Of a stretch of DNA of 64,000 bases, positions 11,279-21,659 are shown one piece after another; the stretch's first letter is position 1, and each line of letters starts with the position of its first letter. The translations under genes were made by a program, and so were the position numbers. Origin of the DNA: Aldrovandia affinis (lineage: Eukaryota; Chordata; Actinopteri; Notacanthiformes; Halosauridae); contig JAINUG010000148.1 of the NCBI GenBank assembly GCA_029706075.1, positions 1,573,501-1,637,500 on the forward strand. Direction: 5' to 3'. The notes under the pieces were generated by a model that saw nothing but the letters and a program-made list of their open reading frames with translations, ran no database searches and had not been told where the DNA came from.

Positions 11279-11612
11279 ATTTTTACATTTTTACATTTTG
11301 GCATTTAGCAGACGCTCTTATCCAGAGCGACTTATAAAAAGTGCATTTGTACAAGATCAATCATAGTCCGTGCAAGAGATCAGTGTAGTGACACAGTAAT
11401 AGACATCATTGTTGGCAGCTGCACACTGCACCTGTAACACAGGGAAGGAAAAGTTAGTAGATTTTTGATTTTTGATTTTTTTAGTTACAGAGTCAGTGGT
11501 AAAGTGGCAGTTTGAAGTTAGTAAAAATTTACAGAGTCAGTGGTAGTGGAGTTTGAAGAAGTGGGTTTCGAGTCCCTTGCGGAAGATGACCAGTGATTCT
11601 GCGGTCCAGACC
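11279..11612 (-). mobile_element. L2-clade LINE, 3' end fragment
   Basis: Read on the - strand it has ACCGCAGAATCACTGG, AAGGGACTCGAAACCCACTT, 'ccactaccactga', 'gtgttacaggtg', and ends GCTCTGGATAAGAGCGTCTG + CTAAATGCCAAAATG. The same order is seen in the + strand copies at 46053-46595 and 62985-63740. This copy contains only the last codons and the 3' UTR. It lies in a gramd4 intron. Confidence 0.82.
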
Positions 11613-13098
11613 CGAATGACCAGAATTGGTATTATGTGATGCAAATACTAAAAATAAAAAAGTCCTGTAAACAAAACAAAAATGCATACATATACATACT
11701 GGTAACAGTTCCACATCATGACATTTGAAAGAAAAAATATATATAATGCATAATATTTCTCGACACTATGTTCGGCAGATATAAATAGACATGCAAATTT
11801 GTGCCAGGAATAAAACATTCAACAGTCAAAAATGAAAATGTGATATTTTATGACGTGTAGTTATACGACCAGTAGTTATATACAAACCCCTATTGAAATA
11901 TTTTTCAACTCAGTCTATTTTTTCCACATCATTTGTGGCATCTGTAGGTGCCCAGAGAGCTGCCTGTTTAAAATGCCACATTTCTCCATTCACTCTAATG
12001 AAAAGGTCTGGCAGGTATGGAGTCTGGCTTGCATCATCGGGAGAATTGTGTCCTAGACTTACAGGACATGGTTAGCAATCCTCTAACGTGCTTGTCGGTA
12101 CTTGGCACTGGACATAGCACAAAATGTTTTAAATGTTTAGTGCTGACCAGTGTTCTTTACGGGACACAGGCCTTCCAAGAGTGAGCTGATTTATGGCAGA
12201 GTTCATTACTGGCCTGTGGTGAGAGCTGAATGTAATGCAGAGGACCGTAAAAGTCCTCAGGTTCAGTGTACAGTGGCTGTTACCCCATCACACCCTGATG
12301 TAGAGAAAGGCACATAAAAATGCCCACTTGTCCTGCTTGTTTATTGGTTTGTTTACTGGTGCTGGGCAGAAAAGAGGCCACCCATTAACTGCTGGGTTAT
12401 AAGTCATATTTTGAGAGAGGCTACTGCGATCAAATAAGCTGCCAGGCTTTTTCCGGGCCATTTTCCGTCCCAATCGCCCCTCGCGCATTACCGACGACTG
12501 GACGCTACGTCTCTCGCAGTGCTAAAAGGCTGTAGGTACAGTGGAAAAGGGGAAACGAGTTTTCCAGTGACGTGTCTGACCCCTGGTGGTGGTTTCATCA
12601 CACAGCAGCCGAGTTCTCGTTCGTGCGCCGGAAAAAGGATGACCTCAGTTCTCGCAAGGTTGCAGGGTAGTGCTGGCGACTGCAGTCGGGCCCCGCCCCG
12701 TGGAATCACGGGCAGACGCAGATCTGACCACACTCCCTTCATTCAGACACAAGAGATGACTTAATTTAAGAAAAGGGAAGAGAAGTATCTGACCTTAGAG
12801 AGAGAGATTAGAAAGAAAGAAGCGACGAGAAAGGGAAGGAAGAGGAGAGTGGGAGGAAGAGAGAAGAGAAAGAGAGCGAGGAGGTAGAGAGAGCAAGCAA
12901 TTATTTCCCAGGCTGTGCTGGCTACTTCAGTGTGGAGTGACTCAGACCGTGTTGAATGTCACATGGTCTCGCGCCTCCGATGCATATAGGAGGGAACATT
13001 CTCGGGTTTGTCTGGCGGTCAGCAGCTGGTGCCCGGCTCTGTGCCTTGTGCTTTGCGGTTTGTTTGATAACCCTGACCACTGTCCTCCTCTTTTGCAG

Positions 13099-13124
13099 GC
13101 TAACGGAAAACATGAGACGACTCA
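13099..13124 (+). CDS. gramd4: gramd4 exon: 26-nt short exon (LTENMRRL)
   Basis: A very short exon lies between TTTTGCAG (to 13098) and GTAAGT (13125). Together with split codons on both sides it reads (R)LTENMRRL(K), identical to the mammalian protein. Although tiny it is secure, because flanking exons need exactly these residues and both splice sites are strong. Confidence 0.93.
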
Positions 13125-13326
13125 GTAAGTATAGTCCAACATTACATTTGGTGTTCATGACTACAGTGTGGTTAACATGGGGGTAATATTAAAACATTGC
13201 AATGCAATCTGCATTTAAAAAAAAAAAATTATAATATATATATATTTTAAAAATGTACACTAAAATAATACTACAGCAGCCTCATCATCACAGGTCACAG
13301 TGGTAGAAAGCCTCTAATATAATAAT

Positions 13327-13467
13327 AATAATATACACCATTTAGCAGACGCTTTTATCCAAAGCGACTTACAGTAGTGAATGCATACATTTTCAGTATA
13401 TGTGGCCCCAGTGATTGAACCCACAACCCTCAAGCTGTGCTCTACCAACTGAGCCAAAGAGAACCAC
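13327..13467 (-). mobile_element. tRNA-derived SINE (family of 57233-57385)
   Basis: On the - strand: TTTGGCTCAGTTGGTAGAGC (A box), GGTTGTGGGTTCAATCACTG (B box), then CACATATACTGAAAATGTAT, GCATTCACTACTGTAAGTCG and CTTTGGATAAAAGCGTCTGC + TAAATGG. It matches the + strand copy at 57233 across its whole length. Confidence 0.85.
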
Positions 13468-13544
13468 CTCTGATTGGAGGTTGGTCACATGTCCTGAAAG
13501 AGAGGGATGAGTAACCTGTGTCTTTTATTTGCGTCTATTTCCAG

Positions 13545-13636
13545 AGCGAGGTGCCAAACCCGTCACAAACTTCTTAAGGAACCTCTCTGCCTTATCCAAC
13601 TGGCACTCGGTGTACACGTCAGCGATTGCCTTCATT
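13545..13636 (+). CDS. gramd4: gramd4 exon: start of first hydrophobic segment
   Basis: The acceptor is TTTCCAG (to 13544) and the donor ATT|GTGAGT (13637). It reads (K)RGAKPVTNFLRNLSALSNW then HSVYTSAIAFI, against RGAKPVTNFVKNLSALSDWYSVYTSAIAF in human. The hydrophobic run begins at the end of this exon and continues into the next. It is 92 nt. Confidence 0.95.
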
Positions 13637-13920
13637 GTGAGTGTGTCAGCCCCTCCCCCAAAGCACCCCCATGTTTCTCTCTCACCGTGTGTCAAGAAAG
13701 GAACAGCCGAAGCCCCCTTTTTTAAAAGTTAGGTTATTCTCCACGGCCACATTGTAGCTTTCCAAACACGAAACAAAGCGATCTGGTAGAACAATGTATA
13801 TCAAAGCAAGTAGTGGAATGGGACTCACCTGCATATATATATATATAGTTATAAAAAGCCATAAGCATATTTGCTCATGAATAAAAGTACTGTAGACATG
13901 CTATCCTCTCTCTGTTACAG

Positions 13921-14012
13921 ATCTATATGAACGCTGCATGGCATGGCTGGGCCTTCCCCCTCTTCCTGTTCTTAGCCATTCTGAGGTTGTCCTTAAATTA
14001 CCTCATCGCAAG
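13921..14012 (+). CDS. gramd4: gramd4 exon: first membrane segment
   Basis: The acceptor is TGTTACAG (to 13920) and the donor AG|GTAACT. It reads IYMNAAWHGWAFPLFLFLAI then LRLSLNYLIA(R). It is a long hydrophobic stretch with Trp/His at the front, matching the human segment MNAVWHGWAIPLFLFLAILRLSLNYLIAR, and a likely membrane-spanning or membrane-hairpin segment. It is 92 nt. Confidence 0.95.
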
Positions 14013-14218
14013 GTAACTCCCCCTCCCCCAACTCCCCACTCTCTTTAGTTTTACCTCTCTGTAAACAACAGGACAGTGAGACCTCAGGGGGCTGCGTTCA
14101 AGACACATTTCTTTTGTGTGATTGTGTGCTTTGATTTGGCGCACTCAGGGTACCTGCTGGGACCAAGAGATTGCATTCCTCGGTCAAGAGCAGCAACAAT
14201 GGCTCCCTGGGTGGGCGA

Positions 14219-14392
14219 ATGGGAGGGGAGGGGAGGGGAAAGGAGGGGAAGGGAGGGGAAAGGAGGGGAAGGGAGGGGAAAGGAGGGGAAAGGAGGGGAA
14301 AGGAGGGGAAGGGAGGGGAAGGGAGGGGAAAGGAGGGGAAGGGAGGAAAGGAGGGGAAAGGAGGGGAAAGGAGGGGAAAGGAGGGGGGGGGG
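14219..14392. repeat. polypurine minisatellite, 10-bp unit (GGGGAAAGGA/GGGGAAGGGA)
   Basis: About 17 units of a purine-only decamer sit in the intron between exons 13921-14012 and 14567-14615, ending in a G-run at 14383-14391. The + strand (the transcribed RNA's sense strand) is G-rich, so the nascent RNA could form G-quadruplexes and the DNA could form triplexes. Open frames here on both strands are low-complexity artefacts. Confidence 0.95.
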
Positions 14393-14566
14393 CGGTCATG
14401 TGACCGTGACCATGACCATGTCAATGACTGGAGTGATGAGGTATGCGGAGTACAGACGCCAGCGATATCCGGGGCTATCGATCGATGAGTTTTTTTTAAA
14501 GAAATCTAAGTGTTTGCTTCCTGTATTCACAGCATGCAGTACCACACAGTTCTGCTCTCGTTTCAG

Positions 14567-14615
14567 GGGCTGGAGGATACAGTGGAGTATTGTGCCTGAA
14601 GTCTCGGAATCTGTG
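14567..14615 (+). CDS. gramd4: gramd4 exon: GWRIQWSIVPEVSE
   Basis: The exon lies between acceptor CGTTTCAG (to 14566) and donor GTG|GTGAGA (14616). It reads (R)GWRIQWSIVPEVSESV, identical to the mammalian motif except near its end. It is 49 nt and ends in phase 0. Confidence 0.94.
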
Positions 14616-14758
14616 GTGAGAGCTGTGCCCTGCAACTTCCCGTGTGTGCGCGTCTGTGTGCAGGAAGTGGCCAGACATGTGGTGGCATTGTGGAGTCATG
14701 TGTCACTCGTGGTGCCTGATTAGTACCTAATTCCTCATTTTTTAATTGTGCAACTTAG

Positions 14759-14830
14759 GAAGCACCAAAAGAAGACCTGACGGTATCCGAGAAATTCCAG
14801 TTAGTCCTCGATGTTGCACAGAAAGCACAG
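14759..14830 (+). CDS. gramd4: gramd4 exon: EDLTVSEKFQLVLDVAQKAQ
   Basis: The acceptor is AACTTAG (to 14758) and the donor CAG|GTAACT. It reads EAPKEDLTVSEKFQLVLDVA then QKAQ, almost identical to human. It is an amphipathic helix between hydrophobic segments. The length is 72 nt, phase 0 at both ends. Confidence 0.95.
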
Positions 14831-15166
14831 GTAACTCCCAGGCTTGTTCCTACCATGTTTGGATAGGGAGTGGATTATATCATCTTTCAGTAGTTGTCAT
14901 ACGTAGCCATGCATACAGGTAAAGGCCAAAATAAAGGCAGCACTTGAGTAAATGAGAGATCCTTTTAACAGGGGGGTGCCGCGGCCAGTACCAGCCAGCA
15001 GATAGGCCCGGCCCTCCCCTCGTCCGGCCCTCCTAGCCTGGATCAGGGCTCTTTGAGCATCTCCCCCGGGTTACCAAAGTGTTGCCTTCATTTTTGCAGT
15101 TACCTGTACATTCAGTATAAATACATATATGAATTGAGATGTGTTCCATGTATTTCTCTTTCACAG

Positions 15167-15210
15167 AACCTGTTTGGTAAGATGGCAGATGTCTTGGAGA
15201 AAATAAAGAA
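15167..15210 (+). CDS. gramd4: gramd4 exon: NLFGKMADVLEKIKN
   Basis: The acceptor is TTTCACAG (to 15166) and the donor AA|GTAAGT. It reads NLFGKMADVLEKIK(N), matching the human NLFGKMADILEKIKN. It is 44 nt, and the last codon is completed by C at 15422. Confidence 0.94.
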
Positions 15211-15338
15211 GTAAGTAACCTTGAATTTAGACTGTGAATTTAGAACCTGTCTATCCTCCCTCAAAATTCTGTGTTTGCAATGGCAGTCACAGAGTCACAG
15301 ATCTTTAATGTGTGCCTGTATTCATGTTTGTGTGCGTG

Positions 15339-15342
<4 letters not shown>

Positions 15343-15408
<66 letters not shown>

Positions 15409-15421
15409 GTGTGTTTTTCAG
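15343..15421 (+). promoter_or_regulatory. (TG)n-T5 splice-acceptor tract
   Basis: An uninterrupted (GT)30 at 15343-15402, one GC, (GT)5 and five T residues run straight into CAG at 15419-15421, the acceptor of the next coding exon. No ordinary polypyrimidine tract is present. UG repeats bound by TDP-43 next to a short T-run are known to weaken CFTR exon 9 recognition, and this arrangement is of the same form. The effect here is inferred. Confidence 0.85.
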
Positions 15422-15531
15422 CCTCTTCATGTGGGTGCAGCCTGAGATCACTCAGAAGCTGTACATCGCTCTGTGGGTGGCCTTCATCTCCTCCTGCGTG
15501 CTGCCCTACAAACTCATGGGCTTCATGATCG
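15422..15531 (+). CDS. gramd4: gramd4 exon: second hydrophobic segment
   Basis: It reads (N)LFMWVQPEITQKLYIAL, then WVAFISSCVLPYKLMGFMI, with donor G|GTGAGA at 15532. It matches human NLFMWVQPEITQKLYVALWAAFLASCFFPYRLVGL. It is 110 nt, not a multiple of three, so skipping it would shift the frame before the GRAM domain. Its acceptor is the TG/T5 tract described separately. Confidence 0.95.
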
Positions 15532-15680
15532 GTGAGAGCCCTCGCATCTCGCACAGCGCGAACCCCACTTACCGTATCGTAGCAGCGAGATCAGAGACCC
15601 GCACACAGGCAACGTTTCATCTCAGTCACGCGGCCAGAGTGATTGATGCGTGGCTTAGCAAGCGCACTCTCTTCCTAGAG

Positions 15681-15877
15681 CAGTGGCTCCCAACCCTCTC
15701 TTTGCGAACCCCCAGCCGGGTCCATGTGTTGGTTAAAGGCCATCACCAGCACACCTGATTCAATGAGTCAACGCTCATTAAATAGTTAACTAGTTGAACC
15801 AGGTGTGCTGGTGGTGGAATTCAACCAACGCATGGACCGGCTGCGGGGTTCACGAGATGAGGGTTGGGTGACTGCTG
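15681..15877. mobile_element. hAT-type fold-back MITE, complete
   Basis: The ends are CAGTGGCTCCCAACCCT and AGGGTTGGGTGACTGCTG. The two halves are imperfect inverted repeats for about 80 bp each (GGTCCATG.GTTGGTT, CACCAGCACACCTG.TTCAA). Flanking 8-bp sequences TCCTAGAG (15673-15680) and TTCTAGTG (15878-15885) agree at six positions and look like a decayed target-site duplication. The CAGTGG... end and the 8-bp duplication are typical of hAT elements. It has no coding capacity. It lies in a gramd4 intron. Confidence 0.8.
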
Positions 15878-16245
15878 TTCTAGTGTCTGGAAAGGGAAGG
15901 TATGGTTTGTGGGATCGGTGTCATTCATTCCGATTGGCTCCAGCAAGGTTTAGCCGGCGTTAGCTTATAGGTCATTGGCTGAGTTGGCTTGAATGGCCGC
16001 CTGCAATTGGAGCTCCACCATCACGAGATCACATTTATTGTTTATTAGCATTAGTTTATTAGTGCGTCCCCGGCTCAGGCTCATAGTACCGTATGCTATG
16101 AGCCTGTCAAGCAAGACTACCGTTGGGCTGATCCAGGATCAGTGCTTTCAGAGAGCATTTGTAAAATGGCAGCAGTGGTTAAGCCTTGGCGCTGAAGCGA
16201 GAGGATCGCTCCCCTGAGTACAATTTGCTCCTCTCCCCCTGCCAG

Positions 16246-16400
16246 GGCTGTACGCGGGGATCAAGTTCTTCATCATCGACTTCCTCTTCAAGAGCTGCCC
16301 GAAGCTGCGGGACAAGTACGACACGCCCTACATCGTGTGGACCAACCTGCCCACTGACCCGCAGCTGAAGGAGCGCTCCAACGCCACGCAGTCTAGACGG
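16246..16400 (+). CDS. gramd4: gramd4 exon: third hydrophobic segment and start of linker
   Basis: The acceptor is CTGCCAG (to 16245) and the donor CGG|GTAAGC. It reads (G)LYAGIKFFIIDFLFKSCPKL then RDKYDTPYIVWTNLPTDPQL and KERSNATQSRR. It matches human GLYAGIKFFLIDFIFKRCPRL...KYDTPYIIWRSLPTDPQLKERS. It is 155 nt and ends in phase 0. Confidence 0.95.
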
Positions 16401-17153
16401 GTAAGCCGCTCCCCCCTTCCCCTCCCCCATTGGCCCCTGTGACACTAAGCCCCGCCCCTCTGGCTCATTCTAACTGGCTGATATCTATGTGTCCTGGGTG
16501 TGTCCACCTGGCTCTTACTGACATGTTCAGACTCTGGAGAACACTGTCCCTTTGCTGTGGTTCTTATCTGATTCTTTTCTTCATTGATTTGTTGACTTTT
16601 TTCCCCATTCCTGTATATTGCCTCTGTAAAAGTAATCAGACAGATTGAGGGAATGGTGTGATGTGTTTCGTTTGTGTGAAAATACCTCCAATAGGAGGGG
16701 AAAAAAAGCGGAATTATTCTGGTCCTGCGTGTATGTGCGTGCAAATGCGTCCCCGCGTGCGTGTGCGCGTGTGTGTGTGCATGCGAGTATGTGTGTATAT
16801 GTTTGTGAGTGTCTGTCCATGTGTGTGTGCATTTGCGCATGCATGCATGTGCGTGTGCTGTCTGCGTGTATGTTTGTGAGTGCGTGCCCATCTGTGTGTG
16901 CTGTATGTATGTGCGTGCGTCTGTTTGTGTACTCGTGCATGTGTAAATGTTTATGTTATGAATCTTTGAGATGGATGGACATGCTCCTGCGGTGTGAGTC
17001 GTGATGCACGTTCACAGCGGCCACGCCCCCGGGCCCTGTACCGCTGTGTTACGCGTGTCCTTCTCTCCCCCGCCTGACCCTTGCAGTGTACAGCAGCCCT
17101 GGCCTTGTGGTTGGTAGTGACTGTTACATGTGTGTGTTCTGTTTCTCTCTCAG

Positions 17154-17171
17154 CTCTCTGGCTATGAGAAG
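17154..17171 (+). CDS. gramd4: candidate 18-nt microexon (LSGYEK)
   Basis: CTCTCTCTCAG (to 17153) is a strong acceptor and AAG|GTAGGG a reasonable donor. Between them lie six in-frame codons, LSGYEK. Both neighbours are phase 0, so inclusion or skipping preserves frame: ...QSRR-(LSGYEK)-IQPVVS. It falls inside the variable polar linker before the GRAM domain. I do not recall this peptide in mammalian GRAMD4 (which reads RRLQTTSSRSYVPS), so it may be an alternative cassette or a chance pair of splice sites. Confidence 0.4.
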
Positions 17172-17220
17172 GTAGGGACTCCGGTGTGCCTGTGTGCCCT
17201 GCTCTGAAAGTGCTTGTGTG

Positions 17221-17259
<39 letters not shown>

Positions 17260-20200
17260 AACACTAGCCAACCTCCACGTGTTTGTGTGTGTGTGTGTGT
17301 GCGGTTAGAGGCAGACTTCACGACATCGCCCGCGCGTGTCCGTGCACAAATGGATCAAAGCACGTCCTGCTGACGCTTACTTTCAAGTCCAATCCAATCA
17401 GACCGTCTGAATGTAGCCGTCGAGGCTTGGCTGGTCCTTGAGACTCCAGTGACTGCACAGACTGGCTGGAGGTCTCGGCCAGAGCCACACACACACACAC
17501 GGAGATCTGTGACATCGCACTTTTGGCCTCTTCCACCATTAAGCTCCATGTCTGGTAGGAGGGCTGGGACTTCAGCTATTTTAAAGGCATCACTGCATTG
17601 AAAAAGGCCTGAACGGACTGATTTATTCATGGCACAAAGGAAAAATCGGTCAGGATCTTCCTACATACATTATATGCATTCCCCAGGTTATTGTAACATA
17701 CTTTCATTATTAATGTTTTTCTCTCCGATGTGCCATACACAGTTCATTAGCTTTCTGGCAAACGGCTGGCTAACAGTACTTGACTGATATTCGATATTGG
17801 AGAGAAACTCATCTCGATTTAAAGCACAAATTCAGTGGCAGAGACAGCTGTATGTTAGCTTGCCAAGTATGTCAGGCTGGATATCGTCTTTACTGTTAAT
17901 CTCAGGCACTCCCTCCACAGACCACTAAGACCAGTGAGTCTACATGTACACGATAATGGTGCTTGTCTGCTCATTTCAGCTCCTCTCTGCCTGGTTTGGT
18001 CCGCCTTTTACAAAGATTAATGCATTTCTCTAAAGGTGACGTCTCACCGGAAGTATATTCTCAGTGCTTATTTCTACCTCCGATTACTCATTTTTAAAAA
18101 GTCCTGAAACAAAACCTGCTCATGGAGTCAGGTTATAAAGATGTATGTATCGATCCTAAATCCATTGTGTTGGCCCTCTCGCTAAGTACGAGCACTGTGT
18201 ACAAACCCTGAGCCCATTAAAAAGCATTTTGTGCCATGATGGATTTTAAAGTGGCTGTCCCAGCCCTGCTGAACAGGAGCTTATAAATGTCCCATGTGGA
18301 GATCCATTTTCACGGACATGCCCGGTAGAACCCTGGAAGTTTCTTTTGTCTGTGTGTGTGTTTTTTTTTTGTGGGGGGGATTTCTCTACAACCGAGACAG
18401 TAGTATTTGAAGTGCATAGATCATAGTGCCGTGCTTAGTTTTAGTGCGCTGCATTAGCTGTTAGCGATAGCCTATTTATTCACTACTGTTCAACTTTTTG
18501 CCTTTTAGTCATAAACTTATGATTTTTTTTTTGGAATGCGGATGTCTTTGGGGGTGGGGTGTGGTGTGGGGCCGACCAAGTCCTCGCCTCACCTCCCAGC
18601 ATCCCTCTGTCTCCTGCCCCATGGGGTTTCGTATCGTAATCATTAACATTGCTCTGTTATCTTTGACCCGTTCCTGTAGCGCTTTACCTTGCTCTGTTAT
18701 CTTTTTCCACTGTGAGAGTATCATTAAGTCAGCATCTGGTGTGTTGTGCAAAACCCCACAAGTTGTTCTTTCTTCAAGATATTGGAATCCATCCCTTGAT
18801 GATTGTGTGTGTGTGTGTGTGTGTGTGTGTCCTTTCAAATATTTCATTTTTACCCACACAGTTTTTTTGAAGGAAAGTTAAACTGTATGTTCATCTCCCC
18901 TTCTGAATTGGCTATTGAGGCTAAGTGTATTGCAGACACATTACTATATTGCATTCATTTATCAGAGTGACTCACAGACCAAATTACATGCAGTAAGTGC
19001 ACACAATACTATTACAGGAGTAACGTGTAACAGTAAATGAAAATACAGAAAAGCTTATAACAGACTCACAGTCCGTTATTTTATTAACATATTAAGTGCG
19101 GTCAAAGAGATTTTGGAGAGGTGTTTAAGAGAGATGGTCGGGGTTAATGGCGTCAAGGTGCACACATCTTCATCTTTGCACTAAACGGAAAGTATTATTT
19201 TGTTTAATTTTAAACATGAATAATCTTTTCCCAATGCACCATCTTTGCCTTGGCATGAGTGCTGGGAGGATGGGGGAGGAAATGAGGTTTTGAGCTAGCC
19301 TCAGGGCCAACAGGCCGCTTCCTGTCGCTCAGCCAATGATAACAGCCGAAGAGAGATAAAAACACTACACTGGTGCAGTCTGAGCTGTGTGCGAAGACGT
19401 TAAATATGGCGGGATTACAGCGATCTCATTGCGTGTGGAAATGAACCTGGTCATGTTTGAGCATGCTGAACTCAAAGTGAATGGCATGACCTTCTTCTGC
19501 GCTCCGAGAGGGAGTGGCACAGATTTCAACCTGACTGACACCTACGTAAGTGACCGACCAACACAGTTGTGTACTAAAATAACCGATGCTTGAGCAGGAA
19601 AAAGGCGTCCGTGGTAGAATTCCGTCTCGGAAGAGGCGGATAAATTTGGCCCGGAAATAATGTCTCACCTCGGAGGACGGGCGGCGGACTCGTGGGGGAG
19701 GGGGAATTGAGATAAATAGAGGGTATAATTGGCAACCAAATTAGGAGAAAAACGGGGGGAAAATTCGAAATAAATTCAGTATCTAAGAGACTGACACATG
19801 CGTGCACTAAAACCACTGATATTTACGGGTCTATTAAAGGTAAAGACCTTTACCCAAATGTTTACTACATTCACTGACACATATGAGGAATAAAGCTAAT
19901 GAGACACAGAGCATCTTGGGTTGCTTAGATACTCGCTCTATAGTTCTATATGTACTCATAATTTACTCAACATATACAGCATTATTCTTAAGGGAATTTT
20001 CCTTGACAGAAATAGTTCCCAGTTTGACTTCCCATCTATAGACTTTGCTTAGGCTTGGCCAGAGTATATTAAGAAAGCACATGTTACATAAGACCTGTAT
20101 TAATTTCGCATCGCTCTAATGACTAACAATATTGTCAGATATTGGCAAAAATAGACATCAATTATCCGCCCACATCTCTCGTATTAACTAAGGCTGAGCT

Positions 20201-20864
20201 GTATTGCAAGTAGATAGTTATTTAAGGCTTGCTGTAATCGAACTTCCCTGCAGTGGCAAATCAAATTGACCCGTGTCACAAATATAAATAGTTAACATTA
20301 CTCCGTTAAACATTAAACATCAGATTTGAACTATAGCTCACCTCTCTGGAGAAAGTAAATTATCTTTAACTGGCAAGGCGATTACTGTTCAGTACCAATG
20401 TTCTATATTTCCCTAAGACCTACTTAATCTAAACGGAACTGATCTTGAATCAGAAGACCGCCTGACCGTGTCTAAACGTGCTGTCGCATCCCTGAGACGG
20501 ACTGTGTGCGCAGTGTGAGCCGTCTTCACGAGGCCTTGCTTTGCGCTTTGCACGACACCTTGCCCGCCCGCGCGCTCCCAGGCACAGTCCGACGGGCGGG
20601 GAGACTTGCGTTTGCTCTCCTCGTGAATCCCCCCAAGGCCCTCTGCTTTGAAGAGACTGCGCGCAGGTGTGCTGTGACGTTTGGGTGGGAGCACGTGTTT
20701 CATTCGCTCCCGCGCGCTGAGAATAACGCTGGCCACAGAGGCAGGTGCCCTCTTTGCGTAACCCCGCCTCCAGGGGTGCGATTGACACTTGCATGGCGCT
20801 ATCTCATTGGCCTGTACACAAAAGAAAATCGACTGACGTTTCGCCCTCTTCCTCTGCTCTCTAG
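17172..20864 (+). other. gramd4 intron, about 3.7 kb, simple repeats and one SINE
   Basis: It contains GT runs at about 17225-17259, 17285-17302 and 18806-18830, and a degraded L2/SINE-like tail near 18956-18985 (ATTCATTTATCAGAGTGACTCAC). A SINE fragment at 19610-19790 is listed separately. The stretch 20470-20770 is CpG-rich. No further gramd4 exon was recognised. Confidence 0.6.
19610..19790 (+). mobile_element. SINE fragment sharing body and tail with the copy at 45110-45402
   Basis: It reads GAATTCCGTCTCGG..., then GGCGGACTCGTGGGGGAGGG and AAATAGAGGGTATAATTGGC, then 'aaccaaattagg'. The copy on the - strand at 45110-45402 has GAATTCCATCTGG, GCGGACTCATGTGGGGAGGG and AAATAGAGGGTGTAATTGGC in the same order. 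The tRNA-like head present in the other copy is missing here, so this is 5'-truncated, as expected from reverse-transcribed insertion. Confidence 0.65.
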
Positions 20865-21012
20865 ATACAGCCAGTGGTGTCTCGTGGTAGCCTAGCAACC
20901 AGCATCCCGTGTGGCATCAGCCGCGAGGAGGAGAGCGGCCGATCTCACAACACCAAAAAGGGCGCGTTCCACGAGATCTTTAACCTGTCTGAGATTGAGC
21001 GCCCCCTACCAG
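20865..21012 (+). CDS. gramd4: gramd4 exon: linker and start of GRAM domain
   Basis: The acceptor is CTCTCTAG (to 20864) and the donor G|GTGAGC. It reads IQPVVSRGSLATSIPCGISR, then EEESGRSHNTKKGAFHEIFN and LSEIERPLP. The Ser/Glu-rich linker is variable, and from KKGAFHEIFNLSE on it tracks human KKGNFHEIFNLTENERPL, the front of the GRAM domain. It is 148 nt. Confidence 0.93.
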
Positions 21013-21129
21013 GTGAGCAGGGAACCACACGTTAATTTTAAGCTACCCGAAGGCACAGAGTCTATTTACTTAGCAGATCTTCAGTTCTGCATTGCCTCTG
21101 TCCAGAGTTATTGACATAGTCCAGAGTTG

Positions 21130-21440
21130 TTCAGTCAGACCGTGACACATTCACTTAAGAATGTACGATGATACAAACAGGCCGTTCAGCCCATCTAGAC
21201 CCGTCATTTCACCTACTGTCTGGAGAGTATCTAGCACTATGTCAAGCCTGGTCTTTAACACCCCAAGGGTGTCTCCTTCTACTGCATGCCCTGGCAAGCT
21301 ATTCCATGCATTAGGAACTCTGTGAAAAAATACTTCCTGATATCAGATATACCTTTTAACTCATTTCCATCTATGCCACCTTGTTCAACTGACAGAACTC
21401 CATTGAAATATCTATTGTTGTCTACTATTGGTGCCAAACC
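21130..21440 (+). repeat. ancient dispersed vertebrate repeat, 5' portion
   Basis: The run GGCCGTTCAGCCCATCTAG, then TTTAACACCCCAAGGGTGTC, CTTCTACTGCATGCCCTGG, AAGCTATTCCATGCATTAGG and 'aaaaatacttcctga' follows a long repeat I know from fish, shark and amphibian genomes. Pieces at 30500-31250 and 51845-52070 look like later parts of the same consensus. Its class is uncertain to me. Confidence 0.5.
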
Positions 21441-21659
21441 AAACGTAATGTAGTACCATCTAAATAAATGGAACTACTGTTGTAATAAGAGCAAATTTTT
21501 TTTATTAGCTTCAACAAATGTCCAGCGTTATATATATTATATACATGTATGGATTATTATTATTATTATATGTGTAATAAACACTCTGCAAGGTGCTTAG
21601 GATGAGCTGTGCTTGATGAGCAAGGTGCTTTTTCTGACGCGGTGTGTTTTTGTGCGTAG

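Noticed and set aside
14076-14723. 215-residue + frame over the polypurine array
   Set aside because: Low-complexity GEGRGKEGKGGE repeat created by the GGGGAAAGGA array. Its right part overlaps the real exon 14567-14615 in another frame.
20413-20898. 161-residue - frame and 129-residue + frame near the GRAM-domain exon
   Set aside because: CpG-rich intron keeps frames open by chance; no domain recognised. The true exon 20865-21012 is on the + strand.
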